Shown: positions 1 to 4,907, counted from the stretch's first letter. The stretch is DNA of 13,732 bases from Candidatus Shapirobacteria bacterium (GCA_027021145.1 JALUUX010000030.1:1-13732); one strand, 5' to 3'. The notes: generated from the sequence alone by a model not told the origin. Numbers and translations are program-made.

Positions 1-53
1 ACTGCCATTGTATTAAAAATTATTATTACAAATAAAGTTGGTCTTGTTAACTT

Positions 54-620
54 CTACTCAATACAACAATCAATTGCCTTCTTGACAAGATCGCCGAGTT
101 TTTCAAAAACACTGGCCGATTTTTCCACTTTTGGTTGGTGGGAGTCGTCGTTAACAAAATTAAGTTTATCAGGATCTTCTTGTTTAACATCTTTTACTCT
201 AATTGCCCCCAAATTCAGTCCCCAGAAAAGGCTGTAGAGATGATAAGATTTTTCAAACATCGCCGCCGCCTGTTTTTTGTCTCCCTTAGTCAAAAACTTA
301 GTCCCCACCTCCATCAACCGCATAGAGGCGGCTAATAGATGTTTGCTAATACACCAAACCTCGCCCTCATAATCCTTGATAATTCGCCTCAACAATTCTT
401 TGCGCATCTCACGCACCTCATAAAGCAGGTCGAGATAAACTTTTTTTCGCCCTGTTTTGTGATAAGTAAAAAACAGATGTTCTTCGATAGAAATGAGGTT
501 CATAATTCCAATAGAAAGATCCTCATCTGAAGAAAGATCGAGCTTCTCCCCTCGCTCCAACTTCTTTACTTTGGCCATAAAACGATCCAAATCTAAGCGT
601 AAAGCGGCTTTCTTACTCAT
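54..620 (-). CDS. Conserved helical hypothetical protein (188 aa)
   Basis: Function unknown. The 188-residue product is hydrophilic, has no signal peptide or membrane segment, and looks almost entirely alpha-helical, so it is probably cytoplasmic. Residues about 30-150 are rich in Leu, Glu, Lys and Arg with a helix-turn-helix pattern. The stretch around residues 105-130 (GDKKQAAAMFEKSYHLY) resembles one TPR-like helical hairpin, but one unit is not enough to call a TPR protein. The last 35 residues look flexible. The start is well supported: the sequence AGGAGGTG sits at 632-625, six bases before the ATG, the best Shine-Dalgarno in the window. It is the last gene of a minus-strand unit, 14 bases after the cysteine-rich membrane protein and behind the thioredoxin-like gene. 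From memory, similar proteins are common in CPR genomes; this is recollection, not a search. A role linked to the redox pair is inferred only from position. Confidence 0.8.
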   Translation of the reverse strand: MSKKAALRLDLDRFMAKVKKLERGEKLDLSSDEDLSIGIMNLISIEEHLFFTYHKTGRKKVYLDLLYEVREMRKELLRRIIKDYEGEVWCISKHLLAASMRLMEVGTKFLTKGDKKQAAAMFEKSYHLYSLFWGLNLGAIRVKDVKQEDPDKLNFVNDDSHQPKVEKSASVFEKLGDLVKKAIDCCIE

Positions 621-624
621 CTTT

Positions 625-632
625 CACCTCCT
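625..632 (-). promoter_or_regulatory. Strong Shine-Dalgarno AGGAGGTG
   Basis: The minus strand reads AGGAGGTG, then GAAAG up to the ATG at 620. It lies in the 14-base gap after the membrane-protein stop. It fixes the start of the 188-residue protein and implies this gene is translated independently of the two upstream genes, most of whose neighbours in the window have weak or no such site. Confidence 0.8.
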
Positions 633-634
633 AA

Positions 635-1096
635 TTAAAGAATTAGCTGAAAAATTAAACTAGTAATCACCACAGCTACAACCGGTAAGACTACTTTCTG
701 AAACGGGAAAAACACGCTGCCCTGATTTAACCGACGCAATTGACGATCTAAGAACACCCCCAACCAAAAAACAAGCATTCCCAAAGTAACACCTAAAAAT
801 AACTTACAAATTCCCCAAATCTGACAATAAGGTCGCCAGAGCTTCCCCTGAGCTTGAAAAAAAGCCAAAACCGACAAATAGGAAATCAGAGACCAACTAA
901 TCTCAGGGTAGGGTAATTTAATCAGCTTAAATTGCTTCGCGAACCAAAAAGCTAAAGCGGTGCTTAACGCTCCAATCCAGAGAGCAGCAATGAGATCGTC
1001 TACTCCCAACCACTCAGCCAACCAAAGACCACTACCAACGGCGACCAAACAGACTGGACAAGTGGCAAAAGCTGGTTTTGCTAACATAACAATCAA
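635..1096 (-). CDS. Four-helix membrane protein with CPVC and CX5C cysteine pairs, putative thiol oxidoreductase partner
   Basis: Small integral membrane protein of 153 residues with about four hydrophobic segments (roughly residues 17-31, 35-53, 67-82, 97-116 and 134-152, the first two possibly one unit). It carries two cysteine pairs: C13-P-V-C16 at the start of the first helix and C91/C97 (CQIWGIC) before a later helix. Two cysteine pairs in a four-helix membrane protein recall DsbB and VKOR, which pass electrons from a thioredoxin-fold partner to quinone, but the sequence is not recognisably either family. The gene follows the CPHC thioredoxin-like gene directly: the likely TTG start overlaps that gene's TGA stop (TTGA). 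An ATG three codons later at 1087 is the other possible start; neither has a clear Shine-Dalgarno. Inferred role: membrane relay that oxidises or reduces the neighbouring thioredoxin. Membrane nature is sure; the redox role is a hypothesis. Confidence 0.75.
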   Translation of the reverse strand: MIVMLAKPAFATCPVCLVAVGSGLWLAEWLGVDDLIAALWIGALSTALAFWFAKQFKLIKLPYPEISWSLISYLSVLAFFQAQGKLWRPYCQIWGICKLFLGVTLGMLVFWLGVFLDRQLRRLNQGSVFFPFQKVVLPVVAVVITSLIFQLIL

Positions 1097-1488
1097 TTAT
1101 AATGCTCATTAAGATAGTCAATAATCGGCTTATCGCCGATCAGACATTGACCCCGATCGTAAAGAAAGGGAACAGCCACTCCGCGCTTAGTTTCTATCTG
1201 GCATTCCCGGGCTCGCTGACCCAACTCTCGGGCATTTCTCCGGTTATAATACACCTCCTTAATCACCAGACCTGATCGTTCTTCTACTTTAGGATTTTGC
1301 TTGAGCCACTCCTTTACCTCCTTGCAATGAGGACAGGTTGCTCCCACATAGAGGATAACTGATTGGTTAGATTGAGTTTTTTCAGTTACTGAGCCGGACT
1401 GGGATCTCTCCAGGTTCCTTAGTCTTAGGTAATAAACACCCCCAATTAAGGCAATCCCGATTAAAACTAAAAAGATCTTTTTCTTCAT
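1093..1488 (-). CDS. Membrane-anchored thioredoxin/glutaredoxin-like protein (CPHC)
   Basis: A 131-residue thioredoxin-fold protein tethered to the outer face of the membrane by an N-terminal helix (residues about 4-21, followed by a Ser/Gln/Thr-rich linker to about residue 42). The active site is C52-P-H-C55 in VGATCPHCKEV, the same dipeptide as DsbA, which favours disulfide formation or exchange. A cis-proline loop follows at GVAVP (Pro107), and the end (IDYLNEHYN) fits a glutaredoxin-like C-terminal helix. Two more cysteines, C96 and C115, lie near the cis-Pro loop and might form a second pair. It is short for a DsbA because the helical insertion is missing. It is first in the unit with the two-cysteine-pair membrane protein, whose start overlaps its stop. 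No Shine-Dalgarno is seen; a TATAAT lies eight bases before the ATG, so the message may be leaderless. Fold and anchor are confident; the direction of electron flow is not. Confidence 0.85.
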   Translation of the reverse strand: MKKKIFLVLIGIALIGGVYYLRLRNLERSQSGSVTEKTQSNQSVILYVGATCPHCKEVKEWLKQNPKVEERSGLVIKEVYYNRRNARELGQRARECQIETKRGVAVPFLYDRGQCLIGDKPIIDYLNEHYN

Positions 1489-1496
1489 GTCTCAAT

Positions 1497-1502
1497 ATTA
1501 TA
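1497..1502 (-). promoter_or_regulatory. -10 box TATAAT of the thioredoxin unit
   Basis: The minus strand has a perfect TATAAT eight bases before the thioredoxin ATG, which would start transcription at or next to the start codon. No good -35 is seen 16-18 bases further up, so the call rests on the -10 alone. The rest of the gap, 1503-1717, shows no ORF, RNA gene or convincing repeat. Confidence 0.35.
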
Positions 1503-1717
1503 CCCTAAACCCACGCGAGTTACCTGATTTAATAATTAGCTTCAATCACTCGTTGATAAAAAACCAATCACCTGCTTAACTGTTCTCCCCTTCAAGAATA
1601 AACATTAATCAGATGAATTTGCAAGGTGCAAAAAAACAACTTCTCTAATTTTCCTGTCATTGCTGCCTCAACTCGATCAGCTATTTAGCGATAATCTGTT
1701 AAGAGAATAACCACATC

Positions 1718-1746
1718 TTGACAAAATCAGTTCGCAGTAATAAACT
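1718..1746 (+). promoter_or_regulatory. Promoter of the first AbrB-PIN module
   Basis: TTGACA (1718-1723) and TAAACT (1741-1746) are separated by 17 bases. A direct repeat AGTAATA (1736-1742 and 1753-1759, 17 bases apart) and a small inverted repeat ACTA-GATT-TAGT (1744-1755) overlap the -10 and expected start, places where the antitoxin could bind to repress itself. The ATG at 1778 has AAGG (1768-1771) as Shine-Dalgarno six bases before it. Confidence 0.55.
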
Positions 1747-1777
1747 AGATTTAGTAATACTAATTCGAAGGTAAAAC

Positions 1778-2017
1778 ATGAATTATTTTCAAACCACAAT
1801 CACCAGGAAAGGCCAGATCACTTTTCCTAAAGCTGCCTTGGCTTATTTAGGTCTAAAAACCTTGAGAAAAGTCAAAGTCAGTCTTCAGCCAGGCAGAAAA
1901 ATTAAAATTACCCCTTTAGTCGATATTGTTGATTTAGCCGGCAAATACCGGCCCAAAAAGGTCTATCCAGCCACAAAATTAAGAGAAAAATTGGAAAAAA
2001 ACTATGACCGCTGTTAA
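1778..2017 (+). CDS. AbrB/SpoVT-type antitoxin
   Basis: A 79-residue antitoxin. Residues 5-50 form the swapped-hairpin AbrB DNA-binding domain: TTITRKGQITFPKAALAYLGL is the typical start, followed by the strand region KVKVSLQPGRKIKITPL. The C-terminal tail (about residues 50-79, basic and without strand pattern) is expected to wrap the toxin and block its active site. Such proteins usually act as dimers that bind their own promoter. The PIN toxin gene starts inside this gene, overlapping by 14 bases, which couples the two products in the usual antitoxin-first order. It has its own promoter with repeats over the -10. A phenylalanine stands where most relatives have Ile or Val before the Pro-Lys, a mild divergence. 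Identification as AbrB family is confident; the DNA target is inferred. Confidence 0.88.
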   Translation: MNYFQTTITRKGQITFPKAALAYLGLKTLRKVKVSLQPGRKIKITPLVDIVDLAGKYRPKKVYPATKLREKLEKNYDRC

Positions 2018-2453
2018 AACCAAAACCTACTTTATCGACAGTAACATTTTCTTGCGAGTTTTAATTAAAGAGGACTCCAAAAGCTTCCAAGAGTGCCTTA
2101 GGATTCTCAAACTAGTAAGAGAAAACCAAATCTCTGCCGCCACCAGCACTCTAGTTCTGGCCGAGATTGGCTGGACACTAAAATCGTTTTATAAAACCCC
2201 GAAAAATAAAATCACCGAAATGATCGAATCAATTGTTAACCTTCGCGGATTAAAAATAGTTGATCAGTTCGATCCTAACTTGGCTTTAGAATTTTTTCGC
2301 CGATTCAACATTAAATTGATCGACGCTTTTATCGCTTCCCTGAAACCAATTGCTGAGAAAAAATGGGTTATTGTTTCTTACGATAAAGACTTTCAAAAAC
2401 TGCCAATTCTCGCCACCCTTCCTTCTTCAATAAATCCCCAAGAATTAAAGTGA
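2004..2453 (+). CDS. PIN-domain toxin (VapC-like ribonuclease)
   Basis: A 149-residue PIN-domain protein, expected to be a Mg2+-dependent RNase that cuts a specific RNA when freed from its antitoxin. The acidic residues that bind the metal are visible: D12 in YFIDSNIFLR, E54 in LAEIGW, D107 in KLIDAF and D127 in VSYDKDF (D129 close by). The E-I-G-W-x-L-x-SFY block is shared with the two other PIN proteins in this window. The ATG overlaps the AbrB antitoxin gene by 14 bases; there is only a weak GGA-type ribosome site, so translation is probably coupled. All catalytic positions are present, so the enzyme should be active. The RNA target cannot be told from the sequence. The gene points towards a second AbrB-PIN module 220 bases away. 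Confidence 0.9.
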   Translation: MTAVKTKTYFIDSNIFLRVLIKEDSKSFQECLRILKLVRENQISAATSTLVLAEIGWTLKSFYKTPKNKITEMIESIVNLRGLKIVDQFDPNLALEFFRRFNIKLIDAFIASLKPIAEKKWVIVSYDKDFQKLPILATLPSSINPQELK

Positions 2454-2629
2454 TCGCCTAATACCGGGGGCTTTTTGACCCAAAAAATTTCTCCAAAATT
2501 TCCATGATCGTCAATTTTTATCATCGACCCAAACTCAAACCACCACAACTCAAAGGCGCCATGATTTTTTCATAATCGCCACATGGTGCATAATAGTTGT
2601 ATAAGTCAACCAAATAACAAAATCAAACC

Positions 2630-2653
2630 AGGTACAATTAATTAACTGTACCT
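2630..2653 (-). terminator. 24-base near-perfect dyad between converging PIN genes
   Basis: Arms AGGTACA and TGTACCT enclose an AT-rich core that is itself nearly symmetric, so the whole 24 bases is a palindrome with one mismatched pair. Read as minus-strand RNA the mismatch becomes a G-U pair, giving a longer stem, and the stem is followed by T-rich sequence. That fits a terminator for the minus-strand PIN gene ending at 2677. It lacks a true run of T, so a protein-binding dyad remains possible. The remaining gap (2454-2629) contains only a weak bulged hairpin at 2555-2580 and no ORF of note. Confidence 0.4.
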
Positions 2654-2676
2654 TGAACTTGAAATTAAGGCTACAA

Positions 2677-3054
2677 TCAGGGGATTAATTTTTTAAGCCT
2701 CTGATCAAAAGTAATTAAATCCTGCTTTTTTGTCTCAGAGAGAGCCAACAAATAAGCATCAACAAAAGAAATGTTATTTTCTCGATAAAAAGCAATTGCT
2801 TTTGCCAAAACTGTTCTATTCAACTCAAAACGATCAAAGGCTAAAATCGCCTCTAATTTTTCAATTAACGCTTCCTTTTTGAGCTGATAAAAAGAGAGCA
2901 GAGCCCAAACAATCTCCGTTAAAACAAAATCAGGAATAACCAGTTCCCTCTTCTTGGCCTGAGAAAAAATTTTCTCTGCTTGCCGAGCCAATTGGGGCGA
3001 ATCATTAGTTAAAAATCTAATGATGACATTAGTGTCAACTATTTTCTTGGCCAT
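2677..3054 (-). CDS. PIN-domain toxin (VapC-like ribonuclease), second module
   Basis: A 125-residue PIN ribonuclease when started at the ATG at 3054 (MAKKIVDTN); the ATG at 3075 would add seven residues that do not look like PIN sequence, and the PIN fold normally begins two to five residues before the first Asp. Counted from 3054, the metal-binding acids are D7 (IVDTN), E47 (LTEIVW), D99 (SFVDAY) and D117 (ITFDQRL). All are present. The E-I-x-W-x-L-x-SFY block matches the other two PIN proteins here, and the end DLITFDQRLKKL is close to that of the PIN next to LOG. It overlaps the end of the AbrB gene by 20 bases, so translation is coupled; no Shine-Dalgarno is visible. Expected role: RNA-cutting toxin neutralised by the upstream AbrB protein. 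Target unknown. Confidence 0.9.
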   Translation of the reverse strand: MAKKIVDTNVIIRFLTNDSPQLARQAEKIFSQAKKRELVIPDFVLTEIVWALLSFYQLKKEALIEKLEAILAFDRFELNRTVLAKAIAFYRENNISFVDAYLLALSETKKQDLITFDQRLKKLIP

Positions 3055-3289
3055 ATTGGCAGGCAACAGCTTCAAGAATCTTCTTATCGGCTTTTTGGTC
3101 AGAATATTTTCTGCCCTTGACTGAACCCCTCAAAGAAAGAAAGCTCTTGACTGGTTTAATTATAACTAGATTAGTTTTAGGCTGAAGTTGAAAAACAACT
3201 TTAGAGTAAGTTTTTAAACCCAAAGCATCCCTAATTCTTTTAGGAACAGTAAGCTGCCCCTTACTGGTTATCGTCGCAACATTAAACAT
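3035..3289 (-). CDS. AbrB/SpoVT-type antitoxin, second module
   Basis: An 84-residue AbrB-family antitoxin. Residues 4-46 show the classic swapped-hairpin signature ATITSKGQLTVPKRIRDALGL, then KVVFQLQPKTNLVIIKPV, closer to consensus than the first AbrB in this window. Residues 47-84 form the toxin-binding tail. The antitoxin gene precedes the PIN gene and overlaps it. Its promoter is unusually clear: TTGACA, 17-base spacer, TAGTAT, with the -10 nine bases before the ATG, so the leader is only a few bases long and there is no Shine-Dalgarno. Half-sites GTAAGG lie over this promoter in inverted and direct copies, the layout expected for self-repression by the AbrB-PIN complex. Confidence 0.9.
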   Translation of the reverse strand: MFNVATITSKGQLTVPKRIRDALGLKTYSKVVFQLQPKTNLVIIKPVKSFLSLRGSVKGRKYSDQKADKKILEAVACQYGQENS

Positions 3290-3290
3290 T

Positions 3291-3336
3291 GTAAGGACAT
3301 ACTATCATGTTCCTTACTTTTTGTCAAATCCCTTAC
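3291..3336. promoter_or_regulatory. Candidate operator of repeated GTAAGG half-sites
   Basis: GTAAGGA (3291-3297) and its inverse TCCTTAC (3311-3317) have centres 20 bases apart, two turns of the helix, and flank the -10. The match extends to GTAAGGACAT and ATGTTCCTTAC with one extra base. A third half-site CCTTAC (3331-3336) repeats the second in the same orientation 19 bases away and lies just outside the -35. A protein bound here would cover the promoter on both sides. Confidence 0.6.
3299..3327 (-). promoter_or_regulatory. Promoter of the second AbrB-PIN module
   Basis: On the minus strand TTGACA (3327-3322) and TAGTAT (3304-3299) are exactly 17 bases apart, a perfect -35 and a four-of-six -10. 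The expected transcription start is about 3292, two to five bases before the ATG at 3289. Confidence 0.65.
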
Positions 3337-3343
3337 TTGTGTT

Positions 3344-3441
3344 ATTTTGCCGTTCGCAAAAAGGCCGATATTTTGGCCATGAGAGAACAAAAAAACAAAC
3401 TTTTCCATCAGGAATATCCCGGCCCGCCGGGGTAGTTTATT
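3344..3441 (-). pseudogene. Sortase gene fragment (His-region remnant)
   Basis: About 98 bases on the minus strand align at roughly 80 percent identity by eye with 10776-10880 on the plus strand. Corrected for one extra T in a run of seven (six in the other copy), it encodes IPDGKVCFLFSHGQNIGLFANGK. A motif of the form FLF(A/S)H..xxGLFxN is the catalytic-histidine region of sortases, the transpeptidases that attach proteins to the cell wall. There is no N-terminal anchor and no catalytic Cys/Arg region nearby, so this is a fragment, cut off at about 3344 next to the promoter of the AbrB-PIN module. Differences from the other copy are mostly transitions. An 84-residue open frame (3268-3522) runs through it but uses the shifted frame and is not a gene. 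Confidence 0.5.
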
Positions 3442-3475
3442 TCCGTCGGCTAGCAGTCCACAAATTATCCCACCA

Positions 3476-3504
3476 TTTACTCGGCCGCTGACGCAAAGTA
3501 TAAT
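3476..3504 (+). promoter_or_regulatory. Promoter with perfect -10 before a 25-codon ORF
   Basis: TTTACT (3476-3481), a 17-base spacer, and TATAAT (3499-3504), six bases before ATG at 3511. Transcription would begin at or within the start codon. Confidence 0.5.
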
Positions 3505-3510
3505 ACCATC

Positions 3511-3588
3511 ATGTGGTTTCATCTAGCAATTGCCGCTGCCCTCGGTTGGGGAGTAGGTAGTTATTTCCTCGACTTGTTACCATCTTGA
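3511..3588 (+). CDS. Possible 25-residue membrane peptide, leaderless, or broken transporter start
   Basis: The frame encodes MWFHLAIAAALGWGVGSYF then LDLLPS. It is one hydrophobic helix with an aromatic start. The pattern Ala-Ala-Leu-Gly-Trp-Gly recalls the first helix of EamA/DMT-type transporters (LLAALLWGxxxxF), so this may be the surviving start of a degraded transporter gene; no continuation of that family was recognised after the TGA. Support for expression is the well-formed promoter six bases upstream, with the same -10-to-ATG spacing as the acylphosphatase gene. There is no Shine-Dalgarno, as expected for a leaderless message. Whether it makes a functional small protein or is a relic cannot be decided from this window. 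Confidence 0.35.
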   Translation: MWFHLAIAAALGWGVGSYFLDLLPS

Positions 3589-3594
3589 AAATGG

Positions 3595-3635
3595 TTAGCT
3601 AGCCTCATCAGAAAGATCAAGGCGGCTAGCACTAA
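3595..3635 (-). terminator. Inverted repeat downstream of the LOG gene
   Basis: GCTAGCC (3598-3604) and GGCTAGC (3624-3630) form a 7-base-pair stem with a 19-base loop, extendable by TTA/TAA past a bulge. It lies just beyond the stop of the LOG gene at 3658 and the end of the short plus-strand ORF, so it could end transcription from both sides. No T-run follows. A 10-base palindrome TGCCCGGGCA (3644-3653) lies between it and the LOG stop. Confidence 0.3.
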
Positions 3636-3657
3636 TAAGGCCTTGCCCGGGCAGTGA

Positions 3658-4221
3658 TTAGTCGTGTTGATTGATCAGTTTTTTCACTTCTTCAACTGCC
3701 TCGGCTGGCGTAGTCACGATTCGATAGACCTGAAGCTCTTCGGGGCGAAGATGCATATTTTGGGCAAAAACCTCCATAATCTGGTGCCACCAGCTACCAA
3801 AAAGAATCAAAGGTTTATGGTGACCAAAATAAAGTCGGGCTAGACCCCAGGCCATACCAAATTCAGAAATAGTGCCCGTACCACCGTTGAAAATAATATA
3901 AGCATCCCCCATTTCCAAAAGCTTTAAAGTTCGTTCCACATAGTTGCCAGCGACAATTACCTCATCGGCGGGATTATTAGGATCGCGACCTTCAAAATTA
4001 GTCATTCCCTTGGGGTCAAAAGTCACTCCGATTGCTTTCCCTCCTCCAGCCTTAGCCCCCTCTGAAGCTGCCCGCATAATCCCTGGTCCACCACCATCAA
4101 CAATGACAAAACCCTCTTGAGCTAGAAGTTTAGCCGTCTGGTAGGCATCCTGATAGTCTTGATCTTCTGGTTTGGCCTCAGAAAAACCAAAAACAGTGAC
4201 TTTCTTAGCCTTCTGCCCCAT
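3658..4221 (-). CDS. LOG-family nucleoside-monophosphate phosphoribohydrolase
   Basis: A 187-residue protein of the LOG / TIGR00730 family (Rossmann fold), which hydrolyses N6-modified or plain AMP-type nucleotides to base and ribose 5-phosphate. Seen: GGGPGIMRAASEGA at residues 43-56, ERTLKLLEMGDAYIIF from 96, and GGTGTISE at 113-120. The family's PGGxGTxxE has Asn112 where Pro is usual; the catalytic Arg97 and Glu120 are present. It contains an insertion NFEGRDPNNPADEVIV around 75-90 common in the longer bacterial branch. Its ATG lies inside the upstream PIN gene, overlapping by 17 bases, with AAAGG touching the ATG, so translation is coupled. In bacteria the physiological role is mostly nucleotide salvage; cytokinin production is a plant-linked role and is not implied here. 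The substrate is not fixed by the sequence. Confidence 0.85.
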   Translation of the reverse strand: MGQKAKKVTVFGFSEAKPEDQDYQDAYQTAKLLAQEGFVIVDGGGPGIMRAASEGAKAGGGKAIGVTFDPKGMTNFEGRDPNNPADEVIVAGNYVERTLKLLEMGDAYIIFNGGTGTISEFGMAWGLARLYFGHHKPLILFGSWWHQIMEVFAQNMHLRPEELQVYRIVTTPAEAVEEVKKLINQHD

Positions 4222-4612
4222 CCTTTAGTTTCAAAAAATATTTTTTTAGTTGACGATCAAAAGTAACTAAATCTTCTGCTTGACTATTAAAAGCATAAAC
4301 CAAATGGTAACAATCCTCAAGATCAAAATTAGTCTTAACAAAAAACTGAAGAGCAAGACCCATCTTCTCCTTTTCGGGAAAGTAAATAAAATCAAGACTA
4401 ATAAGATCAACAAGGATTTTTACTATTGTTTTTCTCTTTTTTTTATAAAAAGACTTCAAGACCCAATAAATTTCGAATATAACCACCAAATCGGTCAAAA
4501 GCACCTCTCCCCTTTCCTCTGCTTGAAGGAAGAATTCTTTTGCCTGCCAATATTGATGATTCTCGTCCCTAATTAGGAACCGAAGGAAGAAATTAGTATC
4601 AACGAAAATCAT
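4205..4612 (-). CDS. PIN-domain toxin (VapC-like), paired with a Phd antitoxin
   Basis: A 135-residue PIN ribonuclease with intact metal-binding acids D5 (MIFVDTN), E47 (VIFEIYW), D100 (DLEDCY) and D119 (VTFDRQL). The E-I-x-W-x-L-x-SFY block matches the other two PIN toxins in the window, although this one is paired with a different antitoxin fold. The start overlaps the antitoxin stop by four bases (ATGA), and its end overlaps the LOG start by 17 bases. This makes a tightly coupled antitoxin-toxin-LOG string. A run of Lys/Arg at 57-61 (KKKRK) may help RNA binding. The target RNA is unknown. The start is firm because the PIN fold begins at the first residues and the frame overlaps the antitoxin stop in the usual way. 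Confidence 0.9.
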   Translation of the reverse strand: MIFVDTNFFLRFLIRDENHQYWQAKEFFLQAEERGEVLLTDLVVIFEIYWVLKSFYKKKRKTIVKILVDLISLDFIYFPEKEKMGLALQFFVKTNFDLEDCYHLVYAFNSQAEDLVTFDRQLKKYFLKLKDGAEG

Positions 4613-4890
4613 TTTTTTCTAGAAAAATATTCTTTTTTAGCCTTTACAATTATTTTCTCAAGGCTCATCCCTTTAAATCGTTTTGGCAATAAAACCGAAC
4701 CGGCTAAATCTTCAATTAATCTTTTCTGCTGCTTACGATTTTCAAACGGTTTTACTATCAAAGCCGGTTTAGACCGCCGGGTAATAATAACTGGTTGGCG
4801 CCGATGAAAAACCCATTCTATTAACGCAAACCAGTTGTTTCTAGCCTGAGTGGCAGTCATCACTGGCTTAATACTACTTATTTGTCTCAT
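4609..4890 (-). CDS. Phd/YefM-family antitoxin
   Basis: A 93-residue antitoxin of the Phd/YefM type. Residues 11-50 carry the family pattern: TATQARNNWFALIEWV (helix packing against the strand) followed by RRQPVIITRRSKPALIVKP, the dimerisation and DNA-binding part. Residues 51-93 are basic and helical, the expected toxin-binding tail. Two starts are possible: ATG 4890, which sits inside a 12-base palindrome, and ATG 4860 (MTATQARNN), which begins right at the family core and has TAGTAT (4876-4871) ten bases before it. The longer form is listed because a short strand before the core is common in the family. The gene lies 17 bases after DUF72 and overlaps the PIN gene by four bases. Confidence 0.82.
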   Translation of the reverse strand: MRQISSIKPVMTATQARNNWFALIEWVFHRRQPVIITRRSKPALIVKPFENRKQQKRLIEDLAGSVLLPKRFKGMSLEKIIVKAKKEYFSRKK

Positions 4891-4905
4891 ATGTACATAT
4901 TGACA
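4883..4905. promoter_or_regulatory. Palindrome over the Phd-antitoxin start, candidate operator
   Basis: ATATGTACATAT (4889-4900) is a perfect 12-base palindrome covering the first possible ATG. Outer arms TGTC (4883-4886) and GACA (4902-4905) add further symmetry with one base of offset. Phd-type antitoxins bind palindromes of this size at their own promoter, so self-repression is plausible. No clean -35/-10 pair accompanies it. Confidence 0.45.
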
Positions 4906-4907
4906 GA

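Noticed and set aside
1503..1717. Scattered CTTAAC / GTTAAG matches
   Set aside because: More than 100 bases apart with no supporting structure; expected by chance in AT-rich sequence.
2555..2580. Hairpin GGCG..ATGA / TCAT..CGCC
   Set aside because: Short arms with an internal mismatch of two against three bases and no following T-run; likely chance.
3055..3075. Earlier ATG for the second PIN toxin
   Set aside because: The seven added residues are not PIN-like; MAKKIVDTN at 3054 is the normal beginning of the fold.
3268..3522. 84-residue open frame on the minus strand
   Set aside because: It runs through the sortase fragment in the frame left by an extra T, overlaps the AbrB-PIN promoter and operator, and has no ribosome site.
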